Notes: a model not told the origin generated them from the letters alone. 64,000 nucleotides of DNA from Actinomadura spongiicola (GCF_003432485.1 NZ_QVNQ01000007.1:310001-374000); one strand, 5' to 3'. Shown: positions 52,656 to 62,011, counted from the stretch's first letter. A program made the numbers and translations.

Positions 52656-54080
52656 GTGACACGAACCCATGACCTCAGCGCCACGCGGATGGCGGCGGCC
52701 GTGCGCACCGGGGAAGTATCCCCGGTCGAGCTCACCGAGCACTACCTGACCCGGATCGAGCGGCTGGACGAGCAGGTCGGCGCCTACGTGACGGTCACCG
52801 CCGAGCGTGCTCTCGAAGAGGCGCGGCGGGCGGAGAAGGCCGTGCAGGACGCCGCGGACCCGGCGGAGCTGCCGCCCCTGCACGGGGTTCCGGTCGCCGT
52901 CAAGGACCTGAACATGGTGGACGGCGTCCGCACCACCTACGGCACGGCCGTCTACGCCGACCTGGTCGGGTTCGCGGACGACAGCGTGGTCGCCCAGTTG
53001 AGGAAGGCGGGGACGGTGCTGCTCGGCAAGACCGCGGCGCCCGAGTTCGGCCTCGCGTGCTACACCGAGGGTGACGTCTCGCCGCCCGCCCGGACGCCCT
53101 GGGACCTGACACGGTCGGCGGGCGGTTCCAGCGGCGGCGCGGCGGCGGCGGTCGCGTCCGGGCTGGCCCCGGTCGCGCAGGGCAGCGACGGCGGCGGCTC
53201 GATCCGGATTCCGAGCAGCGTGTGCGGGCTCTTCGGGATCAAGCCGACGCGCGGGCGGATCTCGCAGGGGCCGCTCCTCCCCGACCTGTTCGGGCTGTCC
53301 ACCAACGGGCCCATCGCCCGCACGGTGGGCGACGCGGCGCTCCTGCTGGACCTGATGGCGGGCCGCATGCCCGGCGACGTGTACGCGGCGCCGCCCGTCG
53401 ATGGAACGTTCGCCTCGTACGCCGAACGGCCGCCCGGCAGGCTACGGATCGCGCGGAACAGGGAGCCCGCCGTGCCCGACGCCGTCGTGCATCCCGACTG
53501 CGTCGCCGCCTACGACGCGGCGTCCGAACTGCTGGAGGAACTGGGCCACGAGGTCGTGGAGATGCCCCGGCTGTTCGGCCCCGACCTCCTCGACCATTTC
53601 GTCACGCTCTGGGGGGCGATGTCGACGTTCACGCCGATCGCCGAGGAGAGCGAGCCCCTGCTCCAGCCGCTGACCCGCTGGCTCCGGGCGCGCGGCGAGT
53701 CCACGACCGCGGCGCGGCTCCTCCGGGCGCACTCCGCGTTGCAGGGAGCCCTGCGGTCGGCGTTCCCGGTGATGGACGAGTTCGACGCGATCCTGCATCC
53801 GACGCTGGCCGAGCCGCCCGTCCCCGTCGGGTACTTCCACGACCAGGAGCCCGCCGAGAACTTCGAGCGGCAGAAGCGCTTCACCCCGTTCTGCGCGATG
53901 TACAACATCTCCGGGCAGCCCGCGGTGAACGTCCCGCTGCACTGGAACGAGGAGGGTCTGCCGATCGGGGTCATGCTCGCGGGGCGGCTCGGCGGCGAGG
54001 GCACGCTGATCTCGCTGTCCGCGCAGCTTGAGGCGGCCCGTCCCTGGATCGACCGCAAGCCGGACATCTGGACGGCGTGA
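52656..54080 (+). CDS. amidase (amidase signature family)
   Basis: This 474-residue amidase-signature hydrolase has the catalytic lysine in PVAVKDLNMVDGV. The cis-serine/serine core is GGSSGGAAAAVASGLAPVAQ followed by GSDGGGSIRIPSSVCGLFG. The N-terminal helix DLSATRMAAAVRTGEVSPVE is typical of GatA-like enzymes, but no gatB or gatC neighbour exists, so a stand-alone amidase for small amides is likely. Expressed from the promoter at 52619-52647. The malQ start lies 20 bases beyond its stop. Confidence 0.93.
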   Translation: MTRTHDLSATRMAAAVRTGEVSPVELTEHYLTRIERLDEQVGAYVTVTAERALEEARRAEKAVQDAADPAELPPLHGVPVAVKDLNMVDGVRTTYGTAVYADLVGFADDSVVAQLRKAGTVLLGKTAAPEFGLACYTEGDVSPPARTPWDLTRSAGGSSGGAAAAVASGLAPVAQGSDGGGSIRIPSSVCGLFGIKPTRGRISQGPLLPDLFGLSTNGPIARTVGDAALLLDLMAGRMPGDVYAAPPVDGTFASYAERPPGRLRIARNREPAVPDAVVHPDCVAAYDAASELLEELGHEVVEMPRLFGPDLLDHFVTLWGAMSTFTPIAEESEPLLQPLTRWLRARGESTTAARLLRAHSALQGALRSAFPVMDEFDAILHPTLAEPPVPVGYFHDQEPAENFERQKRFTPFCAMYNISGQPAVNVPLHWNEEGLPIGVMLAGRLGGEGTLISLSAQLEAARPWIDRKPDIWTA

Positions 54081-54099
54081 GCCCGGCCCGAACGGGGGC

Positions 54100-54159
54100 A
54101 TGGGCAGGGTCATGGGCAGGGGCACAAGCAGGGGCACTGGCAGGGTCACGAGCAGGGGG
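54100..54159. repeat. 12-bp tandem repeat forming the 5' end of malQ
   Basis: Five 12-base units, each with an RGCAGGG core, run from 54100 to 54159. They encode a Met/Thr-Gly/Ser-Arg-Gly/Val tetrapeptide repeat. The first two units each begin with ATG, giving two possible starts. Confidence 0.85.
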
Positions 54160-56271
54160 AACACCGATGAGGACCTGACCGCGCTCGCGGAGCTGCACGG
54201 GGTCGCGACCCGGTACGCCGACTGGCGTGGACGCGAGGTGCGGGTCTCCCGCGACACCGTGATCGCGGTTCTGGAGGCGCTCGCCGTGGACGCGTCGTCC
54301 TCCGCCGCGATCCGTGCCGAGCTGGAGCGGTACCGGGAGCGGCGGGACGGTCGGCCACCCGTCGTGATCGTCCGCCTGGCGGGAAAGGGCTCGCGCGGCG
54401 CCGCCGTGCTCGATCAGATCCTCGCCTCCCTCCGGAACCATCTGCGACCGGCGGGTGACCTTGAGGTGGACATCGAGGTCGGTGCCGAGGAGGTCCTTGA
54501 GCGGCCGTCCACGTCGTCGTTCCGGCCGCTGGCCGGGGCGGGGGAGCCGCCGCCGCTCGGCTGGCACCGGTTGCGCGTCCGCTGGGACGGCGCGGAGGCC
54601 TTCACGGCGCTGCTGGTGGCCCCGGAGTCGCTGCCCCTCCCGCCCCGGACCTGGGGTTTCGCGGCTCAGCTGTACTCGGTGCGCTCCCGCGGGTCGTGGG
54701 GGCTCGGCGATCTGCGCGATCTGGCGGACCTCGCGGACTGGAGCGGCCGTGCCCTGGGCGCGGGCTTCGTCCTGGTCAATCCGATGCACGCCACGGAGCC
54801 GGTTCCGCCGGTCGGGCCGTCCCCGTACGCGCCGATGAGCCGTCGTTTCCCCTCGCCGATCTACCTGCGGGTCGAGGACATGCCGGAGTACGCGGCGCTG
54901 CCCGCCGAGGAGAGGGAACGGTTCGCCGCCCTCGCCGCCGATCTGCGGGCGCGGTCCGGCGTCCTGGACAGGGACGCGGTGTGGACGGCCAAACTCGCGG
55001 CGTTCGACGCGATGTACCGGCTGTGCGGCGACCGCCGGGAACCGGGCCTCGACGCCTTCCGCGAACGTGAGGGCGAGGCGGTGGAGCTGTTCACCGCGTG
55101 GTGCGCCATCGCCGAGGAGCAGGGCACCGCCGACTGGCGGCGCTGGCCGTCCCGGCTGCGCGTCCCCGGCGGCCGCACCGTCGCGGAGGACGTGCACCAC
55201 CGCGCCCGCGCCCGGTTCTACGCGTGGCTGCTGTGGCGGCTGGACGAGCAGCTCACCGCGGCGCAGCGGACGGCCAGGGACGCCGGTATGCCGGTCGGGA
55301 TCGTCCACGATCTGGCGGTCGGGGTGCCGCACGGCAGCGCGGACGCCTGGATGTTCGGCGGCGAGCTCGCGCCCGGCATGAGCATCGGCGCGCCGCCCGA
55401 CGAGTTCAACCAGCGCGGCCAGGACTGGGGGCTGCGACCGTGGCGTCCCCGTGATCCCGCCGTCGAGGACCACCGGCGGTTCCGGGAGACGGCGGCCGCC
55501 GCGCTCCGGTACGGCGGCGGCATCCGGCTCGACCACGCGATGCAGGTGTCGCGGCTCTGGTGGATCCCGGACGGCGGCTCCCCGGCCGACGGCACCTACG
55601 TCCGGCAGGACCGCGACGCCCTCCTGGCGTGCCTGACCTGGGAGGCGACACGTTTCGACGGCGTCCTCGTCGGCGAGGACCTCGGCACCGTCGAGCCGGA
55701 CCTGCGGGACGCGCTGGCCGATCACGGCGTCCTCGGCACGTCCCTCCTCTGGTTCGAACTCGACCCGGACGGACGTCCCAAGCCCGCGGAACGGTGGCGC
55801 GAACGGTCGCTCGCCACGGTCGGCACCCACGACATGCCGCCGATCACCGGGTTCGTCCACGGCGACCACATCGCGCTCCGCGACCGCCTCGGCCTCCTCA
55901 CCCGTCCCCGCGCCGACGAGGAGGACGAGCACCGGGCGCGCCTGGCCGACTGGCTGGACGTGCTGCGCGCCGAGGGCCTCCTCACCGTCCCACCGTCCGA
56001 GATCATGGCGGCGCTGGCGGACGGGTCCACCGCCTACGACGAGCAGATCGTGACGGCCCTGCACGACTTCCTGACACGCACCCCGGCCCGCCTCGTCGGC
56101 ATCTCCCTCGCCGACGCGGTGGGCGAGCGCCGGACCCAGAACCAGCCCGGCACCGTCGACGAGTACCCGAACTGGCGGGTGCCGCTCGGGAACGCCGACG
56201 GCGATCCCGTCCTGCTGGAGGACCTGCGGGACGCCGACGCCCTGCGGCTCTTCAGCCGAGGGCCGAGATGA
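54100..56271 (+). CDS. malQ: 4-alpha-glucanotransferase (MalQ, amylomaltase, GH77)
   Basis: The protein has about 723 residues from ATG 54100; the ATG at 54112 is equally possible because the start region is a 12-base repeat. It transfers alpha-1,4-glucan segments between maltodextrins. After the repeat and a helical N-terminal domain, the GH77 barrel begins WGFAAQLYSVRSRGSWGLGD. It contains IRLDHAMQVSRLWWIP with the nucleophile aspartate, FDGVLVGEDLGTVEPDLRD with the acid/base glutamate and VGTHDMPPITGF with the third acid. Full length. It overlaps the convergent Cys-rich gene by 20 bases. Homologous MalQ proteins do not normally start with this basic repeat. Confidence 0.95.
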   Translation: MGRVMGRGTSRGTGRVTSRGNTDEDLTALAELHGVATRYADWRGREVRVSRDTVIAVLEALAVDASSSAAIRAELERYRERRDGRPPVVIVRLAGKGSRGAAVLDQILASLRNHLRPAGDLEVDIEVGAEEVLERPSTSSFRPLAGAGEPPPLGWHRLRVRWDGAEAFTALLVAPESLPLPPRTWGFAAQLYSVRSRGSWGLGDLRDLADLADWSGRALGAGFVLVNPMHATEPVPPVGPSPYAPMSRRFPSPIYLRVEDMPEYAALPAEERERFAALAADLRARSGVLDRDAVWTAKLAAFDAMYRLCGDRREPGLDAFREREGEAVELFTAWCAIAEEQGTADWRRWPSRLRVPGGRTVAEDVHHRARARFYAWLLWRLDEQLTAAQRTARDAGMPVGIVHDLAVGVPHGSADAWMFGGELAPGMSIGAPPDEFNQRGQDWGLRPWRPRDPAVEDHRRFRETAAAALRYGGGIRLDHAMQVSRLWWIPDGGSPADGTYVRQDRDALLACLTWEATRFDGVLVGEDLGTVEPDLRDALADHGVLGTSLLWFELDPDGRPKPAERWRERSLATVGTHDMPPITGFVHGDHIALRDRLGLLTRPRADEEDEHRARLADWLDVLRAEGLLTVPPSEIMAALADGSTAYDEQIVTALHDFLTRTPARLVGISLADAVGERRTQNQPGTVDEYPNWRVPLGNADGDPVLLEDLRDADALRLFSRGPR

Positions 56272-57262
56272 CGCGCCGCGTCACGTCGAGGAGGAGGGTG
56301 TCGGGACGCAGGTCCACGGCCGCGACCGCCGAGAACAGCCCGGGCAGGCCCGGGAGCGGGTAGGGGTCGTCGTCGGCGCTCGCCAGGGCCGCCTTGCCGA
56401 GCGGCTGGTGCGCGAGCGACCTGCGGGCACGGGCCCACGCCGACTGCACCTCCTCCTGGGAAGGCACCCCGAAGCCGTGGCCGACCGGGGCGGCGTGCCG
56501 GAGTTTGACGAGGGCGCCGGCGGCGAAGTCGGCGGCGAGCCTGCACCGCTCGGTCAGGTCGGCGCGGACGAGATCGTCCAGGCGGGTCACGACCGTGCAC
56601 GGGTTCCGGCAGCGCGACGCGCAGTCGCCGAGCGCCGCCGCGACCTCGCTGTGGTGGCGGTCCAGGTAGGCGCGCCACCCGCGCGGCGGCTCCGTGGCGA
56701 CGCGCAGCGCCCGCTCGCAGGCGGAACGCTTCGGGCGCGTGTGGTCGCAGGTCCGTGGCGCTCCCGGCTCGACCGGGACCCCGAACCGGCTGCCCTCGCC
56801 CGCGACCGACGCGCCGATCAGGGCCGGGTCCCCGGCGTGTCCGAGGACCGGCTCCCAGGCCAGCATCGGCAGATACTCGCCCGCGATGTGGACGGCGGCG
56901 ACGAGCGCGGCCATGTCACGCCGGTACCAGCGGACCGCGATGACCTCCAGCAGGAGGGAGTAGGCGGGCCGGAGGCTGGCGAGCGCGCCGCGCGGCTGTT
57001 CCCTCGGCGCCTGCGGCATGCGGCTGGCGAGGGCGCGGTCGAGCAGATCCCGCGGGACGTCACCGGCCGCCTCCGGCATCCCGAAGTCCTCGGCGTCCAG
57101 GTCGAGGACGCGCTGCCCGAACGCGCACAGGGCCGCGACGGCGCCGGAACGGTCGTCGGGGACGGCCGTTCCGGCGCCGTCGCCCCGGGTGACCAGCGCC
57201 TCCAGGTCCGCGAAGGCGTAGCGCCGTGCCAGTGCCCTGAGCACGTCCCTCGCCGTCTCCAC
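56252..57262 (-). CDS. unknown Cys-rich protein downstream of pepN
   Basis: The protein has 336 residues from GTG 57262 with GGGGAGGAG upstream. I do not recognise it. It is mostly helical. The middle carries PRTCDHTRPKRSACERALR and, 35-40 residues later, CASRCRNPCTVVTRLDDLV. That gives five cysteines with His partners in a short span (CDH, AC, CxxxCxxxC), suggesting a structural metal site or disulfides. No signal peptide or membrane helix. It is transcribed after pepN, about 120 bases apart, and overlaps the malQ end. A zinc-bound scaffold is a guess. Confidence 0.7.
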   Translation of the reverse strand: METARDVLRALARRYAFADLEALVTRGDGAGTAVPDDRSGAVAALCAFGQRVLDLDAEDFGMPEAAGDVPRDLLDRALASRMPQAPREQPRGALASLRPAYSLLLEVIAVRWYRRDMAALVAAVHIAGEYLPMLAWEPVLGHAGDPALIGASVAGEGSRFGVPVEPGAPRTCDHTRPKRSACERALRVATEPPRGWRAYLDRHHSEVAAALGDCASRCRNPCTVVTRLDDLVRADLTERCRLAADFAAGALVKLRHAAPVGHGFGVPSQEEVQSAWARARRSLAHQPLGKAALASADDDPYPLPGLPGLFSAVAAVDLRPDTLLLDVTRRVISALG

Positions 57263-57384
57263 TCCGACTCCTCCCCGTGACCATGCAACGATCGCACGGT
57301 CACGGGGCTCGTGCACAGGTCTCCACAGGGTCAGGAGAACGGACCCGACCGGGCTCAGAAGGACTCGGCCCGATACGGCGGGAC

Positions 57385-59922
57385 TCAGCCGGACGCGGCG
57401 TCCTTGGCGCGGGCGCGCAGCGCGCGGGCGACGCCGTCCCGCCCCTCCGACAGCAGCCGCGCCAGCGCGGGCGGGGGCCGCTCGTCGGCCAGGTACGCCT
57501 CGGTGCGGTCGATCGTCGACTGCTCGATCACCAGGAAGGGGTAGGCGACCTCGGCGAACGTCTGGGACATGTCGCTGGTCCACTCCTTCCAGATCCGGCC
57601 GACCTCGGCGAAGTACCGGTCGACGTACGGCACCAGCAGTTCGGCGTGGTCGGGTTCGACGAAACCGCCGAGCGTGGCCCGGTACACGGCGTTCGGCAGG
57701 TCACCGGACACGATCCGCTCCCACGCCGCGGCCTTCGCCTCGGCGGACGGGATCGCGGCCTTGCAGGCGGCGGCGTGCCGTTCGCCCGCGGCGGTGCGGT
57801 CGCGCTCGTGCTCGGCGTCGATCTCCGCCTCGCCCGCCCGGCCGGTGACGACGAGGCGGCGCAGCAGCGACCACCGCAGGTCGGTGTCGACGGTGAGGCC
57901 GACGAGCGTCTGCGAGCCGTCCAGCAGGCCCTGGACGAAATCCAGGTGCTCGTCGGACACGGCGGCCGCGGTGAACGCCTGCGTGTAGGCGAGTTGGAGG
58001 TCCGAGCCGGGCTCGGCCTCGCGGGCCAGGTCGGCCAGGGTGTCGGCGAGCAGCGCCAGCCCCTCCTCGCGCCAGGCCGGGTCGGCGTACTGCTGGACGG
58101 CGGTGCGCGCCTGCCGCAGCAGCGTCTGCGTCACCGAGATGTCGGTGACGCCGCGGACGCCCTTGGCGACGAGCCGGACGTAGTCGCGGGTCGCCATCTC
58201 GGCGTCGCGGGTCATGTCCCACGCCGCCGACCAGCACAGGGCCCGGGGGAGGCTGTCGCGGACGTCGCCGATGTGCTCGATCAGCGTCCGCAGCGAGTGC
58301 TCCTCCAGCCGGATCTTGGCGTAGGTGAGGTCGTCGTCGTTGAGCAGCACGAGATCGGGACGCTTGCGGCCGGCGAGCTGCGGCACCTCGGTCCTGGCGC
58401 CGACCACGTCCAGCTCGACCCGTTCCCGCCGGACGATGCCCTCGGGCGTCCGGTCATATAGACCGATGGCGAGACGGTGCGACCTGAGCGTCGGGTAGTC
58501 GGCCTTGGCCTCCTGCAGGACGGCGAACGACGTGAAGTTCCCGTCGCCGTCCACCTCGTACTCGGGCCGCATGGTGTTGACACCGGCGGTCTCCAGCCAC
58601 TCCCGCGACCACGCGGCCAGGTCACGTCCCGACGTCTCCTCCAGCGCGCCGAGCAGGTCCGTCAGGACCGTGTTCCCCCAGGCGTGCCGGTCGAAGTAGC
58701 CCCGCACCCCCTCCAGGAAGTTGTCGAGCCCGACATAGGCGACGAGCTGCTTCAGAACGGACGCACCCTTGGCGTACGTGATCCCGTCGAAGTTCACCTC
58801 CACCGCCCGGATGTCGGGAATGTCGGCGGCGATCGGGTGGGTGGACGGCAACTGGTCCTGCCGGTACGCCCACGCCTTCTCCAGGTTCGCGAAAGTCGTC
58901 CACGAACCCGTCCACTTCGTGGCCTCGGCCTGGCACAGCACGCTCATGTACGTGGCGAACGACTCGTTCAGCCACAGATCGTCCCACCAGCGCATGGTGA
59001 CGAGGTCGCCGAACCACATGTGGGCCATCTCGTGCAGGATCGTCTCCGCGCGCCGCTCGTAGGCCGCGTCGGTGACCCGCGACCTGAAGACGTAGTCCTC
59101 CAGGAACGTGACGGCGCCCGCGTTCTCCATCGCCCCCGCGTTGAACTCGGGGACGAACAGCTGGTCGTACTTGGCGAACGGGTACGGACGGCCGAAGACC
59201 TTCTCGAAGTAGGCGAACCCCTGGCGCGTCACGTCCACGATCGCGGGCGCGTCCAAATGCTCGGCCAGCGACGCGCGGCAATACACACCGAGGGGGATGA
59301 CGGTGCCGTCGTCGCGGCGGTACTCGTCCCGGACGACGTGGTACGGCCCCGCGATGAGCGCGGTGATGTACGTGGAGATCTGCGGGGTCGGTAGGAAATG
59401 CCACGTCCCGCCCCCGGCCGACTCGGCGGCCTCGTTCGTGACGACCTCCCAGTTCTCCGGCGCCTTGACGGTCAGCTCGAAGGTCGCCTTGAGGTCGGGC
59501 TGGTCGAAGCAGGCGTACATCCGGTGCGCGTCGGCCGTCTCGAACTGCGTGTACAGGTACACGCCGTCGTCGACCGGGTCCACGAACCGATGCAGGCCCT
59601 CACCCGAACGCGAGTAGGCGCAGTCGGCCTCGATCCGGAGTTCGTTCCGCGCGGCCAGACCGGGCAGCGGCATCCGTCCCGCCTCCGCGTCGTAGGACGC
59701 CGCGTCCAGTGCCTTCCCGTTCAGCGTCACGGCGCGCACGTCGGCGCCGTGCAGGTCGATGAACGTGGACGCGCCGGGCTCGGCGCACCCGAAACGCACC
59801 ACTGTGGTGGAACCGAAGCGCGTTTCCTCACCCGTCGTCAGATCAAGCTCGACCATGTACGACTCGACGGTGAGGAGCCGGGCCCGTTCCCGCGCTTCGT
59901 CGCGCGTGAGGTTGCCTGCCAC
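57385..59922 (-). CDS. pepN: aminopeptidase N (M1 family)
   Basis: The protein has 845 residues from GTG 59922 with AAGGAG five bases upstream. The M1 metallopeptidase carries the exopeptidase motif FNAGAMENAGAVTF and the zinc site HEMAHMWFGDLVTMRWWDDL with the third ligand in NESFATYMS. The N-terminal domain opens NLTRDEARERARLLTVESY, the standard actinobacterial PepN start, and the long C-terminal ERAP1-like helical domain is complete. It removes N-terminal residues from peptides in the cytoplasm. Divergent from the nitroreductase gene. Confidence 0.97.
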   Translation of the reverse strand: MAGNLTRDEARERARLLTVESYMVELDLTTGEETRFGSTTVVRFGCAEPGASTFIDLHGADVRAVTLNGKALDAASYDAEAGRMPLPGLAARNELRIEADCAYSRSGEGLHRFVDPVDDGVYLYTQFETADAHRMYACFDQPDLKATFELTVKAPENWEVVTNEAAESAGGGTWHFLPTPQISTYITALIAGPYHVVRDEYRRDDGTVIPLGVYCRASLAEHLDAPAIVDVTRQGFAYFEKVFGRPYPFAKYDQLFVPEFNAGAMENAGAVTFLEDYVFRSRVTDAAYERRAETILHEMAHMWFGDLVTMRWWDDLWLNESFATYMSVLCQAEATKWTGSWTTFANLEKAWAYRQDQLPSTHPIAADIPDIRAVEVNFDGITYAKGASVLKQLVAYVGLDNFLEGVRGYFDRHAWGNTVLTDLLGALEETSGRDLAAWSREWLETAGVNTMRPEYEVDGDGNFTSFAVLQEAKADYPTLRSHRLAIGLYDRTPEGIVRRERVELDVVGARTEVPQLAGRKRPDLVLLNDDDLTYAKIRLEEHSLRTLIEHIGDVRDSLPRALCWSAAWDMTRDAEMATRDYVRLVAKGVRGVTDISVTQTLLRQARTAVQQYADPAWREEGLALLADTLADLAREAEPGSDLQLAYTQAFTAAAVSDEHLDFVQGLLDGSQTLVGLTVDTDLRWSLLRRLVVTGRAGEAEIDAEHERDRTAAGERHAAACKAAIPSAEAKAAAWERIVSGDLPNAVYRATLGGFVEPDHAELLVPYVDRYFAEVGRIWKEWTSDMSQTFAEVAYPFLVIEQSTIDRTEAYLADERPPPALARLLSEGRDGVARALRARAKDAASG

Positions 59923-60089
59923 ATGAACTCCTTGGTCGGTTAATCGTCTGCCGCCCCCATGTCTACCAACCGGACGCCCGTACGGCCCGTCCGCCACGAC
60001 CTTCGGCACCTTCCCGCCCGTGGGGAATCAAGCCGGGCGGCCCCCGGTTGTCGCGTGGGATACCCCCATGACGTGTCGAGGAGGCAACG

Positions 60090-60704
60090 TTGGCCGACAA
60101 CGCTCTCACACCGGTGGACTTCTGGTTCGACCCTTTGTGCCCTTGGGCGTGGATCACCTCCCGCTGGATTCTGGAGGTGGAGAAACAACGCCCGATCGAG
60201 GTGTGCTGGCACGTCATGAGCCTCAGTGTGCTGAACGAGGACAAGGACATCCCGGAGGACTACCGGCAGGGCCTGAAGGACGCCTGGGGTCCGGTACGGG
60301 TGTGCGTCGCCGCCGAGCAGAAGTACGGTTCCGGTGTTCTCGGCCGGCTTTACACCGAGATGGGCACGCGCCGCCACCATGAGCGACAGAAGTTCGACCG
60401 CGCCTTCTTCGAGGCGTCGTTGACCGCGGCCGGTCTCGACCCGGCGCTCGCGGACGCCGCCGAGACCACCGACTTCGACGAGGCGGTCCGCGCGTCACAC
60501 AAGGACGGCATCGACCGGGTCGGTCAGGAGGTCGGCACCCCGGTGATCGAGGTCGAGGGCAGCGCCTTCTTCGGCCCGGTCGTGACGCCCATCCCGCGCG
60601 GCGAGGCCGCCGTGAAGCTGTGGGACGGCGTGGTCGCCGTCGCGAGCACGCCCGGATTCTTCGAGCTCAAGCGCACCCGCACGGAGGAGCCGAGCTTCGA
60701 CTGA
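60090..60704 (+). CDS. DsbA-like mycothiol-dependent nitroreductase (Rv2466c type)
   Basis: The protein has 204 residues from TTG 60090 with GAGGAGG five bases upstream. The N-terminal phrase PVDFWFDPLCPWAWITSRWI is nearly diagnostic for the Mycobacterium Rv2466c group. These are thioredoxin-fold proteins whose CPWA cysteine works with mycothiol to reduce nitro compounds and protect against oxidants. The helical insert (YRQGLKDAWGPVRVCVAAEQ) and the cis-proline region (GQEVGTPVIEVEGSAFFGP) are present. It is a cytoplasmic enzyme and implies a mycothiol-using host. Confidence 0.9.
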   Translation: MADNALTPVDFWFDPLCPWAWITSRWILEVEKQRPIEVCWHVMSLSVLNEDKDIPEDYRQGLKDAWGPVRVCVAAEQKYGSGVLGRLYTEMGTRRHHERQKFDRAFFEASLTAAGLDPALADAAETTDFDEAVRASHKDGIDRVGQEVGTPVIEVEGSAFFGPVVTPIPRGEAAVKLWDGVVAVASTPGFFELKRTRTEEPSFD

Positions 60705-60817
60705 AGGTTCGGCCGAGACGGACGCGCCGTCCGATCGGCGACTTCACCGATGATCACCCCCGCGCACGGCGAGGCGGGCAAGTGAGTCCTTGCCCCTAAG
60801 CTAGTTCTCTATTGCTA

Positions 60818-60834
60818 TTGCGAAAATATTGCAA
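60818..60834. promoter_or_regulatory. Nur-like (nickel-responsive FUR family) box upstream of cbiM
   Basis: TTGCGA-AAATA-TTGCAA matches the actinobacterial Nur pattern tTGCaa-N5-ttGCAa with one or two differences. Further half-sites flank it: TTGC at 60812 and TTGCA at 60835. Together they make a longer overlapping palindrome. It is 85 bases before the cbiM start and AT-rich against its background. Nur represses nickel uptake genes when nickel is sufficient. Confidence 0.65.
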
Positions 60835-60918
60835 TTGCAGTACCTGTGCCGACAGACTGGATCCTGCCAGCTACACACGGGTTCCCGCTGGCTGCAGAGA
60901 GGTAGGGGTGATCCGGTC

Positions 60919-61647
60919 GTGCACGTACCGGACGGTTTCATCAATGCGCCGGTGTCCGTGGCGGCGGGGGTGGTCGCGGTGGCCGGGGTCGGGGTCGCGT
61001 TGCGCGGCGCCCGGCGCGAACTGGACGACCGGACCGCGCCGCTCGCGGGACTCACGGCCGCGTTCGTGTTCGCCGCGCAGATGCTGAACTTCCCGGTGGC
61101 GTCCGGGACGAGCGGGCATCTGCTCGGGGGCACGTTGGCGGCGATCCTCGTCGGGCCCTACACAGGAGTCCTGTGCGTCTCGGTCGTCCTGCTCGTCCAG
61201 GCCCTCCTGTTCGCCGACGGCGGCCTCTCCGCCCTCGGCGTCAACATCACCGTCATGGCACTGGTGACGGTGGTGGTCGGGTACGGCCTGTTCCAGCTGG
61301 TGCTGCGCCTGCTGCCGAAGAACCGGTCGTCGGTCGGCGCGGCGGCGTTCGTCGCGGCCGTCGTCTCGGTGCCCGCCTCGGCCCTCGCGTTCACGGGGTT
61401 GTACGCCGTCGGCGGGACGACGGACGTGTCGATCGGGAAGGTCGCCGCCGCGATGGTCGGCGTGCACGTGCTGATCGGCATCGGGGAGGCGCTGATCACC
61501 GCCGTGACGGTGTCCAGCGTGCTCGCCGTCCGGCCCGACCTGGTGCACGGGGCGCGCGGGCTGATCAAGCCGCCGCGGCTGCGCACCGTCGAGGCGTCCG
61601 AGCCGAAGGCGGGCCCCGGCGGGCCCGCGGAGCCGTCCAGGGCCTGA
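60919..61647 (+). CDS. cbiM: ECF nickel/cobalt transporter substrate-binding membrane subunit CbiM
   Basis: The protein has 242 residues from GTG 60919, chosen because it yields the M-H-V-P-D-G-F-I start needed for metal binding: the N-terminal amine and His2 are ligands in CbiM/NikM. About six membrane helices follow, with QMLNFPVASGTSGHLLGGTL, the second metal-binding phrase. It captures Ni2+ or Co2+ for the transporter. First gene of cbiMNQO. The Nur-like box upstream and the lack of a cobalamin riboswitch favour nickel. Confidence 0.94.
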   Translation: MHVPDGFINAPVSVAAGVVAVAGVGVALRGARRELDDRTAPLAGLTAAFVFAAQMLNFPVASGTSGHLLGGTLAAILVGPYTGVLCVSVVLLVQALLFADGGLSALGVNITVMALVTVVVGYGLFQLVLRLLPKNRSSVGAAAFVAAVVSVPASALAFTGLYAVGGTTDVSIGKVAAAMVGVHVLIGIGEALITAVTVSSVLAVRPDLVHGARGLIKPPRLRTVEASEPKAGPGGPAEPSRA

Positions 61648-61660
61648 GGAGGAGCACGAC

Positions 61661-62011
61661 ATGACCACCAAACGGTTCTTCATCGGGTTTCTGCTCGTCT
61701 CGCTCATCCTGGCGGGAATCGTCAGTTACTACGCCAGCGCCAATCCCGACGGCCTGGAGAAGGTCGCCAATGACAAGGGCTTCAACGCCGAGGAGAAGGA
61801 CCACGGTCTGAAGGACTCCCCGCTCGGCGACTACGGCGTCAAGGGCGTCGACAACGCGCGACTGTCCGGCGGGTTGTCCGGCGTGATCGGCGTCGGCGTC
61901 GTCCTGCTCGTCGGCGGCGGGCTGTTCTGGTTCGTCCGGCGGCGCGGCTCCTCCGACCCGGCTTCCCGGCGTGAGGAGAACGTGGCCTCCGAGGCGTCCG
62001 GGACGGGCTGA
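61661..62011 (+). CDS. cbiN: CbiN-like PDGLE-domain subunit
   Basis: This 116-residue protein has one N-terminal membrane helix (FFIGFLLVSLILAGIVSYYA), the signature ANPDGLEKVANDKGF and a second helix (VIGVGVVLLVGGGLFWFV), then a charged tail. This is the PDGLE/NikN-CbiN component that couples to CbiM. It follows cbiM by 13 bases, with GGAGGA before the ATG. Its stop overlaps the cbiQ start as TGATG. Confidence 0.93.
   Translation: MTTKRFFIGFLLVSLILAGIVSYYASANPDGLEKVANDKGFNAEEKDHGLKDSPLGDYGVKGVDNARLSGGLSGVIGVGVVLLVGGGLFWFVRRRGSSDPASRREENVASEASGTG

Noticed and set aside
53971..56064. Long minus-strand frame opposite malQ
   Set aside because: Antisense shadow of a firmly identified GH77 enzyme.
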